Assembly: GCF_011189575.1 (NCBI RefSeq)
Contig: NZ_PUJW01000011.1
Span: 62,001 to 126,000 of the forward strand
Direction of reading: 5' to 3'
Source of the DNA: Photorhabdus cinerea
GTDB lineage: Bacteria; Pseudomonadota; Gammaproteobacteria; Enterobacterales; Enterobacteriaceae
DNA length: 64,000 nucleotides
A model generated the notes under the pieces. That model did not search any database. It saw only the letters and a list, made by a program, of their open reading frames with translations, and was not told where the DNA came from. Numbering within the stretch: the stretch's first letter is position 1; the number at the start of each line of letters is the position of its first letter. Position numbers and translations under genes: made by a program. Below, piece by piece: positions 1 through 8,663 of this stretch.

Positions 1-154
1 TTAGTGCGGCCCGTAGGGCGAGCGTAGCGAGTCATCCTCACGTACTACGTGTACGCTCCGGTTTTTCCGCGCTGTCCGTGCTCACTGTTCATTGATAAGA
101 ACGGCCTGCAACAATTACGCCTACTGGGATAGGCTCTAATTCACCATGTTTCAC
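1..154. other. GC-rich non-coding DNA, function not recognised
   Basis: No gene is visible. The first ~110 bases are much more GC-rich than the AT-rich sequence that follows, and look like intergenic repeat DNA or the tail of an element lying left of the window. I could not match it to ERIC. It may be another repeat family, which only a genome-wide comparison would show. Confidence 0.25.
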
Positions 155-180
155 TCATAAAAAACCTGTCGGAGCAGGTT
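155..180 (-). terminator. Rho-independent terminator of the HigBA-like locus
   Basis: Read on the minus strand, AACCTG-CTCCGA-CAGGTT is followed by a T-run. It lies about 90 bases past the antitoxin stop codon, as expected for the end of the toxin-antitoxin transcript. Confidence 0.6.
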
Positions 181-268
181 GGTTAAAAATAAAAACTGCA
201 GTTTATGAAGTGAACTTTATTTATTGGACGCTCATTCTGCGGTGCTTGATACTTTACTAACAGTTAAT

Positions 269-568
269 TTACATAGATAACGCTTTTAGAACATGGATGG
301 GATCTTTTTCTATTGCTTTCAGCAATGCTTTTGCTGGTCCGGTTGGTTCACGCCTTCCCTGCTCCCAATTGCGCAAAGTCCCAACATTAACGGAAATCAA
401 TTTAGCGAAACCAGTCTGGCTTAAGCCTGTCGCTTGGCGAATATTCTTTACTTTTATCGCCTCAACGTTAGTTTTACGGGAGGGCGCACGTTCACCATTA
501 ATAATCTCATTCATCTGTGTCATGCTTTCAGTCAATCTGGCAAATAATTTACTATCCATTTCTACCAC
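269..568 (-). CDS. HigA/NadS-like XRE-family antitoxin
   Basis: A 99-residue protein with a helix-turn-helix in its second half: residues ~38-62 carry the RQATGLSQTGFAKLISV-type turn, followed by LRNWEQGRREP, which is typical of XRE/Cro proteins of the HigA or NadS group. Such antitoxins bind their toxin with one half and autorepress the operon with the helix-turn-helix. The gene overlaps the end of the upstream RelE/HigB-like gene by 7 bases, the toxin-first order usual for this group. The antitoxin frame is intact although the toxin is broken, so it may survive as a stand-alone repressor or an anti-addiction gene; that is inference. Confidence 0.85.
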   Translation of the reverse strand: MVEMDSKLFARLTESMTQMNEIINGERAPSRKTNVEAIKVKNIRQATGLSQTGFAKLISVNVGTLRNWEQGRREPTGPAKALLKAIEKDPIHVLKALSM

Positions 569-865
569 CTCTCATTTAAGTCTCTCAGGATTTTCTTCTC
601 TGATTCATTCAGATCGTCCTTTGTGCCTTTTTTATAAATCAACAACAATCTAATGTGTGAAACGTCCACTTTGTAGTAATAAATAATACGTACACCACCA
701 CGTTTTCCTTTACCACGAGATACCCACCTGACTTTACGCAACCCGCCAGATAACATCTCCAGCCATAGGATTATCTGCAAGATATTTCTGAAACTCACGA
801 TATTCATCGTCACTTAATAACGCTTTACAGTCCTCAGTAAAAATATCGGTCTCAATAAATATCAT
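562..865 (-). pseudogene. RelE/HigB-like toxin, frameshifted
   Basis: Two overlapping frames together encode one RelE/HigB-family mRNA-interferase-like protein. The first half starts at the ATG at 865 (MIFIETDIFTEDCKALLSDD) and runs to AGDVI. The second resumes at SGGLRKVRW and continues through GGVRIIYYY to the LNERW end. Family members normally have two or three residues (often x-G) between DVI and GGLRK. Here about eight bases are missing near 750, which throws the frame. The longer minus-strand reading from 925 only adds an implausible N-terminus. The product is expected to be inactive unless a frameshift is programmed, for which there is no sign. Confidence 0.8.
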
Positions 866-1650
866 ATTTAAGTGCGCCATAAGTGTATGTGAGGTCATCG
901 TATACCGCATCAAATAGTAAGTCAATGGCGTATAAATTATCTGTTGATATAAGTCTCTTTAAGAGGAGGGAGGTTTTAGCCATCTTTGGAATTCTTAATC
1001 TACTTCTTCAATGTCATGAATCATATGTTGTGGATCATGCTACCACCTTCAAGCCAGTCATTGAGAGCCATGTTGTTCTGCCGCTGATAAAAAGTCTGCG
1101 TTCTTTGAAAAATACTGGAGAATCAATCCATAATGCAATTGTTAAGATAAATGGTATATACCCGTTATCTTTCAAGTTGCCTCTTTGTTGGCTGCGCTCG
1201 CTCACCCCGGTCACATAGTTAGCTATGCTCTCGAGGATTCACTCCTTTGCCGTCGCGATGCATCTTTAAATCCATAGGGTATATGATAAATTAATTGGAA
1301 TTTAAGGTGACTGTTTATCTAATTATATATTTAATATTTCCATTTTGAGATGAAATTAAATATAAATAATGAATGTAATCTATATGTTGTTTATTTCCAA
1401 TATGTTTTTTATTTGAAATTCATAAGTGGTAATATTATGTCCGTGGCTGATCTTAAAAAACTCTCGGAATAGCTTAAAAATAGATCAAGTTATATTGAGT
1501 GAGAATAAAAAATAACGGGTTAGGGAATCGAATGTTGAATAAAATAATGATAGAGGGAAGATAAAAAATAATACTAAAAATTTAGTGACGGAAAAAGAAA
1601 ATTCAGTAATATCTGATGCCCCACACAATTCAAAAGGATGAGAGTTAAAT
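866..1650. other. Intergenic stretch, no convincing gene
   Basis: Besides the ERIC at 1157-1283, no feature is supported. An open frame from an ATG at 925 runs into the ERIC and ends inside it, has no good ribosome-binding site and no recognised motif. From 1437 a short frame (MSVADLKKLSE, then TAG) could be a gene relic. The rest is AT-rich. Confidence 0.4.
1157..1283 (+). repeat. ERIC element, full length (127 bp)
   Basis: It starts TATACCC and ends GGGTATA and contains the characteristic core with TTTCAAGTTGC, TTGTTGGCTGC and CTCACCCCGGTCAC. Its length of 127 bases equals the canonical full-length ERIC. The strand is set by the copy that reads from TATACCCGTTATC. Confidence 0.95.
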
Positions 1651-2070
1651 ATGTATAAAAATATGTTAAAACCCGTAACATCAAGAAAAACAGCAAACGG
1701 ACCTCAACTAAAAGGAAATGAGGGCACATATGACACGTCAATATTAAAAGGCAGCCCTGTGGGAAGAAATGATATTGGGAATTCAGCACCACTACCCGCT
1801 CAAGCAGAAGTTTTTCAAAAAGTTGTTGATGAAAAAATAGAAAGTTTCAAAACAAAGGGAAATCCAATATCAATCGTTGTCTGGCGCAATAGCCAGACAG
1901 GGCTTACCCATATCATGGATGGTCAGCATCGATTTATTGCTGCATGCATACTTGGAGTACCCGTTAATTTGACATGGAAAAAATTCGGTATACCACCCAA
2001 TCAGATAGACTGGAGTGGTACAAGATTCTCAGACGGAATACCAGCCAAAACCAGGATATTTGGAAAATAA
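1651..2070 (+). CDS. Small protein with ParB/sulfiredoxin-like motif, possible orphan toxin domain
   Basis: A 139-residue protein preceded by an AAGGATGAGAG ribosome-binding region. Residues ~71-100 contain a beta-strand (ISIVVWR), then MDGQHRFIAACILGVPV, which resembles the DGHHRxxAAxxxGxxxV motif of ParB/Srx-like nuclease domains. In polymorphic toxin systems such domains occur as C-terminal toxic tips. The N-terminal ~50 residues are polar and low in structure, as in a detached effector tip. No delivery domain and no obvious immunity gene lie next to it. The function is uncertain: toxin tip, remnant of a larger gene, or something unrelated. Confidence 0.55.
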   Translation: MYKNMLKPVTSRKTANGPQLKGNEGTYDTSILKGSPVGRNDIGNSAPLPAQAEVFQKVVDEKIESFKTKGNPISIVVWRNSQTGLTHIMDGQHRFIAACILGVPVNLTWKKFGIPPNQIDWSGTRFSDGIPAKTRIFGK

Positions 2071-2132
2071 TCGACTAAGTTAATTTAATGTGTATTAGGC
2101 ATGACTTGCGCTGATACAAAACCTTAAAAATT

Positions 2133-2190
2133 GAGAGTTACCGATTTTGGTATAGATTTTAAATCTTAAACAAAATACGAGGTAACTCTC
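2133..2190. repeat. Inverted repeat in a gene-free AT-rich region (2071-2870)
   Basis: GAGAGTTACC at 2133-2142 is repeated inverted as GGTAACTCTC at 2181-2190, 38 bases apart. It could be the end of a lost insertion sequence, a small MITE or a regulatory hairpin. A 14-codon frame starts right after it (2191). The rest of 2071-2870 is AT-rich and shows no gene; it probably holds the promoter of the repeat-protein gene at 2871. Confidence 0.4.
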
Positions 2191-2870
2191 ATGCTCTATA
2201 CTATCAATCTCATTATTAAATACAAAGCTGGTTGAAGGATGCTCAGTTTTCTATTTTATTAAGTCTAAAATTCTATATTAGACATTTATATTTTTTATTA
2301 TTCGTTAATAAATCTCTTCATTTAAATGTTGTGAAAAATTAAATAGGAGATTAATATGGTTATTTATATTAACCATTTTCCTTCGTTATTTTATCGGTTT
2401 TCTCCGGTTATGAATTATTTAATGTGGATAATTATGATTTTGGTGTTATTCAAGTGCACGAGTTATTTTATTAATTGTTGAAGTAAAATGTTTTCATTAT
2501 GTGGCAATGAAATAGCCAGGTGTAAATATGTGGCATTTATAAGTAATCATTGATTATTATGTTTATCCTAATAAAATTCTTGGTTGATTAAGTCTAATTA
2601 AATTAATGGTTATTGAAATGCTGGTGGAATATTATTTGAATGATGTCTTTTTATGTGAAACTTTTAAAAAAAAGTAATTAAAATCTTATTAAATGGCTGG
2701 AAAAAACTCACTTTTCTATAATGCTTAAATATAGATGATTGTGTCGTACGAAAAACGAATAGCCTAGTCAAGTTAAATATTAAATAAGTGTTATCGGGAG
2801 CGTGTCTTTCGAGGGCAGTATCAACTATAACACATAACCAAAGTCTGACTTTATCAATGGGGGGAATATT

Positions 2871-3377
2871 ATGTCCACCGAACCGCCGCTATATCAAGAA
2901 GATATTGTCGTGATACATGTTGCTACACCCGATGATTTGGCAAAATTTGCCGATCAGGCACTTTTCTGGAATGAAAAAACTTATGAGCAGATGAAAACTG
3001 CGGAGGTGTTGTTTACACCGGCGGGTGAAGCGCTACCTGGTCTGGGAATTAAATATGTCGCCACGCCCGGTGATTTGGTGAGGTTTGTCGATGAAGAAGG
3101 TTACTGGAATGAGAAAACCTACAAACAGATGGAAGCTGTGAGGGTGTTGTTTATACCGGCAGAAAAAATACGTGGTGTGGGGATTAAACATGTTGCCACA
3201 CCCAACGATTTGGCGAAGTTTGCCGATGAAGAACTCTTCTGGAGTAAGAAAAACTACGAACAGCTAAAAGCCGCAGAGGTGCTGTTTGTACCCAGAGAAG
3301 GAATGCCCGGTTCGGGAGTTAAACATATCGCCACGCCAGACGATTCGGCAAAATTTACCGATAAAGAGGCCAATTAG
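2871..3377 (+). CDS. Tandem 45-residue-repeat protein, 3' end decayed
   Basis: A 168-residue protein with a strong ribosome-binding site (GGGGGGAA) before ATG. It consists of units of about 45 residues: a start like H/Y-VATPxDLAKFADE, a middle like F/Y-WNEKTYEQMK, then AEVLFxPxEG and a Gly-rich turn. Three full units are followed by a fourth that stops after DKEAN. Past the stop the same frame still reads like the rest of a unit (NEEKH, stop, KGDKARILFIQK) to a stop at 3441-3443. So the fourth unit has been cut by two nonsense changes, the first exactly where units 1-3 have Trp. There is no signal peptide or membrane segment. The function is unknown. It lies just ahead of the beta-propeller array and may belong to it. 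Confidence 0.75.
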   Translation: MSTEPPLYQEDIVVIHVATPDDLAKFADQALFWNEKTYEQMKTAEVLFTPAGEALPGLGIKYVATPGDLVRFVDEEGYWNEKTYKQMEAVRVLFIPAEKIRGVGIKHVATPNDLAKFADEELFWSKKNYEQLKAAEVLFVPREGMPGSGVKHIATPDDSAKFTDKEAN

Positions 3378-3494
3378 AATGAAGAGAAACATTAAAAGGG
3401 GGATAAAGCCAGAATATTGTTTATCCAGAAAGTAAAAGAATAGAACGGCGTGTAACAACGTTAATTTATTTGTCATTCTGCATTGGAGGTATTA

Positions 3495-5066
3495 ATGGCT
3501 CACAACAAGATATTTACATCCAGCGAGAATAATTTGTTGGATAAAGAGGAAGTTAAATCCTGGTTTAAATTATATTCCCTGCCGAAAAGTGAAAATTATA
3601 CTCAATTGGTGCAAATCGCGGCGGAAGGTCGGCGTTTAGCTGGGCTGGACCTAGGTCAGATCGATAATAATCCAGGGGCAGGATTGAACCGGGATCTGGA
3701 TGAAGTGAATTTACTCTTAGTGAATCCCGGTGATGGGGTGCGTATCGGGGAGGAGCGTGAAATTGCTGTCAATATTGATAAGAGCAGCGGCTTACAGTTC
3801 ATTAATGGCGAATTGGGAATACGTCCCGAATCTAAATTGTCGCTGGAATTGTTTGAGAGTTTTACAGAGGAACAAAAAAGGGAACTTTACCGTTGGCTGA
3901 TTCATGCTGAGGAAATGGCAGCAAGTAAGGCTCAGTTGCCCGCGTTTGATTTGCCGACCAACGGTAACAATAAAAACCTTGGCGCTGTTGTCAGTGTCAG
4001 CGGCGATGGGAAAACTATCGCGCTTAGTGGGGCAGAAGGAAAGGATCCTGTATATCTATTTTCTTATACCGATAACGGTTGGCGGCAGCAATTCGCTAAT
4101 TACGTCAGTGGTTATAGCGGCAGAGCGTTAAGTCTGAATCGAAATGGTAATGTTCTCGCGGTGGGTATTGAAAACCGAAACAGTGATGGTGGGCATGGTT
4201 CGGTGTTCGTTTATCGCAGATTGGCAAATGGCGCGTGGGAGAAATCTGCCAAACTTTGGCTTAGTGAGGCGAACGTTCAGCAGCATTTCGGTTGCGCTGT
4301 GGGCTTGAGCGCTGATGGCACACTATTAGCAGTAGGTTCTTATGGCTGGAGATCGGGTTTATTGACTGACTGCGGCGCAGTGTATCTTTACCAGTATGAC
4401 GGGAAGAAATGGTCACAGCTTGGTGAGCGTCTGACCTTATCTTCTCCGGCACAGGGCGATATGTTTGGCGGCAAACTAAGCTTGAGTGCGGATGGTTCAA
4501 CCTTGGCAGTGGCGGCAACAGGGCGTAACGGTAATAACGGTGAAGTGACGATATTTCATCGTCACGGGGCATACTGGCAGCCGCAACTGCCACTCAATTC
4601 GCTGACTTCTCCTTCACTCAACAGCAGTGACGGCTTTGGCGCCAGTCTCAGCCTGAACGATAGCGGCAATATTCTGGCGGTGGGGTGCCCGGGAGAGAAG
4701 GACAATGTTGGTGCGGTCTATTTGTACCAGCGTCACCGTAATGTATGGCAAGTTATGGGGATACTGAGAGAAGCGGTGACTGCCGGGGAAAGGTTTGGCA
4801 GCGAGTTGTCTTTGAGTGGTGACGGCCAGGTGCTGGTGGTGTCAACACCTGTTGGTAAAAATGACACAGGTGTGCAAACCGGTGCGGTATGGTGGTTTAG
4901 CTATCAGGATGAACAATGGGTTATGCAGAGCAAATTACTGGAGCTGGATGGGGAATCAAACCATAAATTTGGTGCCGGTGTTTGTTTTAGTGGTGACGCC
5001 AATACATTGGCGATTGGCACCAGTGGCTGGAAAAGTGGCGAAGGGAAAGTTTACCTTTACGACTAG
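3495..5066 (+). CDS. Tail-fibre-like head domain plus seven-bladed beta-propeller protein (paralogue 1)
   Basis: 523 residues from the ATG at 3495, chosen over the upstream in-frame TTG (3483) because GGAGGT precedes it at the right distance. The N-terminal ~130 residues have the layout of phage/pyocin/contractile-injection tail-fibre heads: a helix with a VKSWFK...SENYTQLVQIA pattern, then GxGLNRD, GLQFINGELGI and a helical FTEEQKRELYRWL end. The remainder holds seven repeats of the form FGxxLSLSxDGxxLAVG...GxVYLYxxxxxxWxx, close to FG-GAP/integrin-type propeller blades; seven units imply a closed propeller. There is no signal peptide. Propellers of this kind bind ligands or glycans, so a host- or prey-binding role is plausible but inferred. 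It is the most divergent of the four propeller paralogues. Confidence 0.75.
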   Translation: MAHNKIFTSSENNLLDKEEVKSWFKLYSLPKSENYTQLVQIAAEGRRLAGLDLGQIDNNPGAGLNRDLDEVNLLLVNPGDGVRIGEEREIAVNIDKSSGLQFINGELGIRPESKLSLELFESFTEEQKRELYRWLIHAEEMAASKAQLPAFDLPTNGNNKNLGAVVSVSGDGKTIALSGAEGKDPVYLFSYTDNGWRQQFANYVSGYSGRALSLNRNGNVLAVGIENRNSDGGHGSVFVYRRLANGAWEKSAKLWLSEANVQQHFGCAVGLSADGTLLAVGSYGWRSGLLTDCGAVYLYQYDGKKWSQLGERLTLSSPAQGDMFGGKLSLSADGSTLAVAATGRNGNNGEVTIFHRHGAYWQPQLPLNSLTSPSLNSSDGFGASLSLNDSGNILAVGCPGEKDNVGAVYLYQRHRNVWQVMGILREAVTAGERFGSELSLSGDGQVLVVSTPVGKNDTGVQTGAVWWFSYQDEQWVMQSKLLELDGESNHKFGAGVCFSGDANTLAIGTSGWKSGEGKVYLYD

Positions 5067-5084
5067 CTAAATGAGGAAAAGACG

Positions 5085-5507
5085 ATGGCGAAAGAGATAA
5101 CAGATGAAACGGTCAGCCAGCTTAGTACCCACTTCGCCCCTGGCAAGATCCCGACTGAGGCGGCATTTTATTCACTGATTGATTGGGCCACGTTGTGGCG
5201 GCAGCTTTTTGGTTGGCAGGATGGTGATCAAGCTTATCATCCGGGGGGCGGGTTGCAGGTTATCGACAACCGTTTGGCGGTTAAGACTGGTGATGGCATC
5301 GCGGTGGAACTGAAGGGACTTGCGTTAAGGCTACAGCCCAATGGGGGATTGATGTTGGATAAATCTGGGGCGCTGTCGGTGGATGGTACTGTAGCGGTTT
5401 CGGCACAAGCTTTTAAATTGCTTCCTGAGGAGACGCGGGAACAAATTGCAAAGTTGTTATTGAATGCTGAGACAGAAGGCAGAAAACAGATGACGGTGAC
5501 CGCCTAA
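5085..5507 (+). CDS. Tail-fibre-like head domain only (paralogue 2, no propeller)
   Basis: 140 residues, 18 bases after paralogue 1. It contains only the N-terminal module: LSTHFAPGKIPTEAAFYSLIDWA, which strongly resembles the (L)xxxFxxGxxPTxxxFxxLID start of tail-fibre proteins, then short GGGLQVIDNRLAVK / GGLMLDKSGALSV beta repeats and a helical LLPEETREQIAKLLL end. The equivalent of the blades is absent, and the protein ends EGRKQMTVTA. The same tail sequence recurs at the ends or just past the ends of paralogues 3 and 4, showing that later copies recombined with this gene's 3' end. It could be a cap or adaptor subunit or a truncated family member. Confidence 0.7.
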   Translation: MAKEITDETVSQLSTHFAPGKIPTEAAFYSLIDWATLWRQLFGWQDGDQAYHPGGGLQVIDNRLAVKTGDGIAVELKGLALRLQPNGGLMLDKSGALSVDGTVAVSAQAFKLLPEETREQIAKLLLNAETEGRKQMTVTA

Positions 5508-5528
5508 TGCGGCTTTTGAGGACATATT

Positions 5529-7037
5529 ATGACTGATAAAGAAATTAGCTCTGTTGACTCATTGAAAGCGAGTTTTAAGTCTGGTGTTCCGCCCATGCCT
5601 GAAGCATTTTCCCATTTGATTGATGAGGCATATAAGGTATATGAAATCATTGATGGTGATAAGCGGGATAGCCCGACCGCAGGGCTGAAACGAGATGACA
5701 AAGGAAAACTGGCCCTTAACACTCACCATTCTGGCGGGTTAAACCTTGATCAGAGAGCTTTGGCACTGTCACTGAAGCCAGAAGGTGGGCTCTCTTTTGA
5801 TGGGGGAAGGCGTCTGAAATTAGATGCCGATCGGCAAGTTCAGTTTGCCGATTTTTTCAGTTTATCGCGGTGGGAGCGGATGGAGATCGCACAGTTGTTG
5901 GGTTTGAAACGCAGCACCAGCACCACGATGACGCGTATTGTTTCCCCTTCCCCCAAAGAGAATGAACGCTTTGGCACTTCTGTTAGCCTGAATGCAGCGG
6001 GAGACTGCTTAGTGGTTGGGATGGGGAAAGTGCTCTATTTGTATATGAGCCGGAAGGGTGAGTGGAATACAAGCACACCCATTGTGTTTGAGGCTTATGG
6101 AGATAAATATCGTAGTGCTTCATGGAGTGTTAGTCTGGATGCGGAGGGAGATAACTTGGCTGTGGGATACTCAACTCCAATTGATACTCAAACAATGGAA
6201 GTTTGTTTGTATATGCGCACGAATGGCGTCTGGGATACCAAAAATCCCATTGTGTTTCCAATCAAGAATTCTTATAGAAACAATAATGTGAATGTCAGCT
6301 TGAGCGCAGCAGGAGACTGTCTGGTGGTGGTGGGAAACGGCTCTCAGCTCTATGTGTATACACGCACGAATGGGATCTGGGACAGAGAAAGCCCCATTAA
6401 GCTTTATTTTTCGAGTTATGGTAACGTTGCCATGATTTGTCTGAGTGCCTCGGGAAACTGCCTGGCGGTGCATGGTACCGCTGCTAATTATCCTTCTCCC
6501 GCAATAAACATGGTTTATGTGTATACACGCACGAATGGGACCTGGGATGAAAGCTACATTAGGTTCAATCCCCCTAAAGATAGCTCACCCGGTTTTGGCA
6601 AGGTTTTTAGCCTGAATGCAGAGGGAGATCGTCTGGCGGTGGGGGCGGATGATGATTCACCCATTATTAATGGGAAGGTTTATCTGTATACGCGCACGAA
6701 TGGGATCTGGGATACACAAAATCCCATTAAATTTTCGGCTCCTGCAAGTGGCGTAACGTATTTTGGCTGCGCTATCAAACTGAATGATGCGGGAGACCGT
6801 CTGGCGGTGGGGGCGGCTTCCCGGGTGTATGTGTATACCTATCTGAATGGTAAGTGGAATATGGAAACACCTATCGAGATTTTGGACCCTTCAGGCAATT
6901 TAGACAATGTAAATGGTTTTGGTAAGGCTGTCAGTTTGAATAAGTTAGGAACGAGTTTGGCGGTTGGTGCAGTTTTAACCAAGGTTGATTCTGCGCCTGA
7001 AGCCGGTGCAGTCTATACCTTTGAGAATGTCAAATAG
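5529..7037 (+). CDS. Tail-fibre-like head plus beta-propeller protein (paralogue 3)
   Basis: 502 residues. The head domain (1-~130) contains VDSLKASFKSGVPPMPEAF and SHLIDEAYKVYEIIDG, the triple beta motif KLALNTHHSGGLN / LALSLKPEGGLSF / RLKLDADRQVQF, and a helical SLSRWERMEIAQLLGL end. Seven blades follow (e.g. YVYTRTNGIWDRESPIKL, YLYTRTNGIWDTQNPIKF), each with a conserved TNGxWD turn. It ends ENVK at a TAG where paralogue 4 has TGG (Trp) and continues into the KTEDRKQVTVTV-like tail; the former tail is still readable between 7037 and 7080. No signal peptide. It is probably cotranscribed with its neighbours. Confidence 0.75.
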   Translation: MTDKEISSVDSLKASFKSGVPPMPEAFSHLIDEAYKVYEIIDGDKRDSPTAGLKRDDKGKLALNTHHSGGLNLDQRALALSLKPEGGLSFDGGRRLKLDADRQVQFADFFSLSRWERMEIAQLLGLKRSTSTTMTRIVSPSPKENERFGTSVSLNAAGDCLVVGMGKVLYLYMSRKGEWNTSTPIVFEAYGDKYRSASWSVSLDAEGDNLAVGYSTPIDTQTMEVCLYMRTNGVWDTKNPIVFPIKNSYRNNNVNVSLSAAGDCLVVVGNGSQLYVYTRTNGIWDRESPIKLYFSSYGNVAMICLSASGNCLAVHGTAANYPSPAINMVYVYTRTNGTWDESYIRFNPPKDSSPGFGKVFSLNAEGDRLAVGADDDSPIINGKVYLYTRTNGIWDTQNPIKFSAPASGVTYFGCAIKLNDAGDRLAVGAASRVYVYTYLNGKWNMETPIEILDPSGNLDNVNGFGKAVSLNKLGTSLAVGAVLTKVDSAPEAGAVYTFENVK

Positions 7038-7090
7038 AAGACAGAGAACATATGACGGTGACTGTCTAATACGGCTTTTGAGGACATATT

Positions 7091-8638
7091 ATGGTTGATA
7101 AAGAAATGAGTACTGTTGACTCTTTAAAAGCGAGTTTTAAGTCTGGTGTTCGGCTCATGCCTGAAGCCTTTTCCTATTTGATTGATGAGGCATATAAGGT
7201 ATATGAAATCATTGATGGCGCTCAGGGTGATGGCCCGACTGCAGGGCTGAAACGGGATGGTAAAGGAAAACTGGCCCTCAACACTCACCATTCTGGCGGA
7301 TTAAACCCTGAACAAGGGGCTTTGGCGCTATCATTGAAGCCAGAAGGTGGACTCTCTTTTGCTGGGGGAGGGTATCTGAAATTGGATGCCGATCGGCAGG
7401 TTCAATTCACGGATTTTTTCAGTTTATCGCGGCGGGAGCGGATGGAGATCGCGCAGTTATTGGGTTTAAAACGCACCATAGTGACGCGTATTGTTTCTCC
7501 CTCTCCCGAAAAGTATGAGTCCTTGGGTTATTCTGTTAGCCTGAATGCGGCGGGAGACTGCTTAGCGGTTGGGATGATTAATAAAGTCTATGTATATATG
7601 CGCCGGAATCGTGGTGAGTGGAATACAAGCACGCCTATTGTGCTTGAGTCTTTTGAAAGTGATTATATTAGATCTTCATGGAATGTCAGTCTGAATGCGG
7701 CGGGAGATTGCCTGGCGTTGGCAAATAGTAGGCCCTATGATTTCGAAAAGCAGGTTGGTGTACATATGCGCACAAATGGCGTCTGGGATGCGAGAAAGGC
7801 CGTTTGGTTTCCGGCTCCGGGCAGCAATGAAATCTTTGGCTTGAATATTAGCTTGAGCGCAGCAGGAGACTGTCTAGTAGCTGGGGGCTCATCCTCTACG
7901 CTTCATATGTTTACACGCACGAACGGGATCTGGGATAGAGAAAATCCTATTAAGTTTCCGAGCCCTTCGAATGCTATTCGGTTTGGCGATGCTGCCCGCC
8001 TGAGTGCTGCGGGAAACTGTCTGGCGGTGTTTGGAGAAGAATTTTTTTCTGCAAGAAGCACGATTTATGTGTATACACGCACGAATGGGATCTGGGATAC
8101 AGAAAACCCCATTGAGCTCAAGGCCCCTAAAGGTAGCCCATACGGTTTTGGCGAGGTTTTTAGCCTGAATGCGGAGGGAGATCGTCTGGTGATGGGGGCG
8201 GGTAATAATTTATCCATGATTGATGGGAGGGTTTATCTGTATACGCGCACAAATGGGATCTGGGATAGCGAAAATCCTATTAAGTTTTCGGCTCCTGCAA
8301 GTGACGTAACATATTTTGGCCGCTCTCTGGAACTGAATGATGCGGGAGATCGTCTGGTAGTGGGGGCGACTTCCAGGGTGTATCTGTATACCTGTCTGAA
8401 TGATAAGTGGAATATGGAAACACCTATGGAGATTTTGGACCCTTCAGGCAATTCAGGCAATCCAGACAATTTGGAGACTTTTGGTGTATCTGTCAGCCTG
8501 AATAAGGCGGGGACGATTTTGGCAGTTGGTGCAGCGTCAGAGAGTGTCGATTCTAAATCCAAAGCCGGTGCAGTTTATGTTTTTGAGGATGTCAAATGGA
8601 AGACAGAGGACAGAAAACAGGTGACGGTGACTGTCTAA
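7091..8638 (+). CDS. Tail-fibre-like head plus beta-propeller protein (paralogue 4)
   Basis: 515 residues, GAGG 7 bases ahead of ATG. The head is nearly the same as in paralogue 3 (VDSLKASFKSGVRLMPEAFS). The seven blades carry the YVYTRTNGIWDTENPIEL-type pattern but differ in the loops, which is where a propeller binds ligand. It keeps the C-terminal tail WKTEDRKQVTVTV that paralogue 3 lost by a stop codon. High DNA identity to paralogues 3 and 5 marks a recent tandem duplication. Its role is unknown; loop variation between copies fits diversification of binding specificity. Confidence 0.75.
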   Translation: MVDKEMSTVDSLKASFKSGVRLMPEAFSYLIDEAYKVYEIIDGAQGDGPTAGLKRDGKGKLALNTHHSGGLNPEQGALALSLKPEGGLSFAGGGYLKLDADRQVQFTDFFSLSRRERMEIAQLLGLKRTIVTRIVSPSPEKYESLGYSVSLNAAGDCLAVGMINKVYVYMRRNRGEWNTSTPIVLESFESDYIRSSWNVSLNAAGDCLALANSRPYDFEKQVGVHMRTNGVWDARKAVWFPAPGSNEIFGLNISLSAAGDCLVAGGSSSTLHMFTRTNGIWDRENPIKFPSPSNAIRFGDAARLSAAGNCLAVFGEEFFSARSTIYVYTRTNGIWDTENPIELKAPKGSPYGFGEVFSLNAEGDRLVMGAGNNLSMIDGRVYLYTRTNGIWDSENPIKFSAPASDVTYFGRSLELNDAGDRLVVGATSRVYLYTCLNDKWNMETPMEILDPSGNSGNPDNLETFGVSVSLNKAGTILAVGAASESVDSKSKAGAVYVFEDVKWKTEDRKQVTVTV

Positions 8639-8663
8639 TACGGCTGGCTTTTGAGGAAATATG

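Noticed and set aside
883..1218. Plus-strand open frame of 111 codons (ATG at 925 inside)
   Set aside because: No ribosome-binding site, no recognised motif, starts opposite the toxin relic and ends inside the ERIC; removing the ERIC would end it after two more codons. Probably chance.
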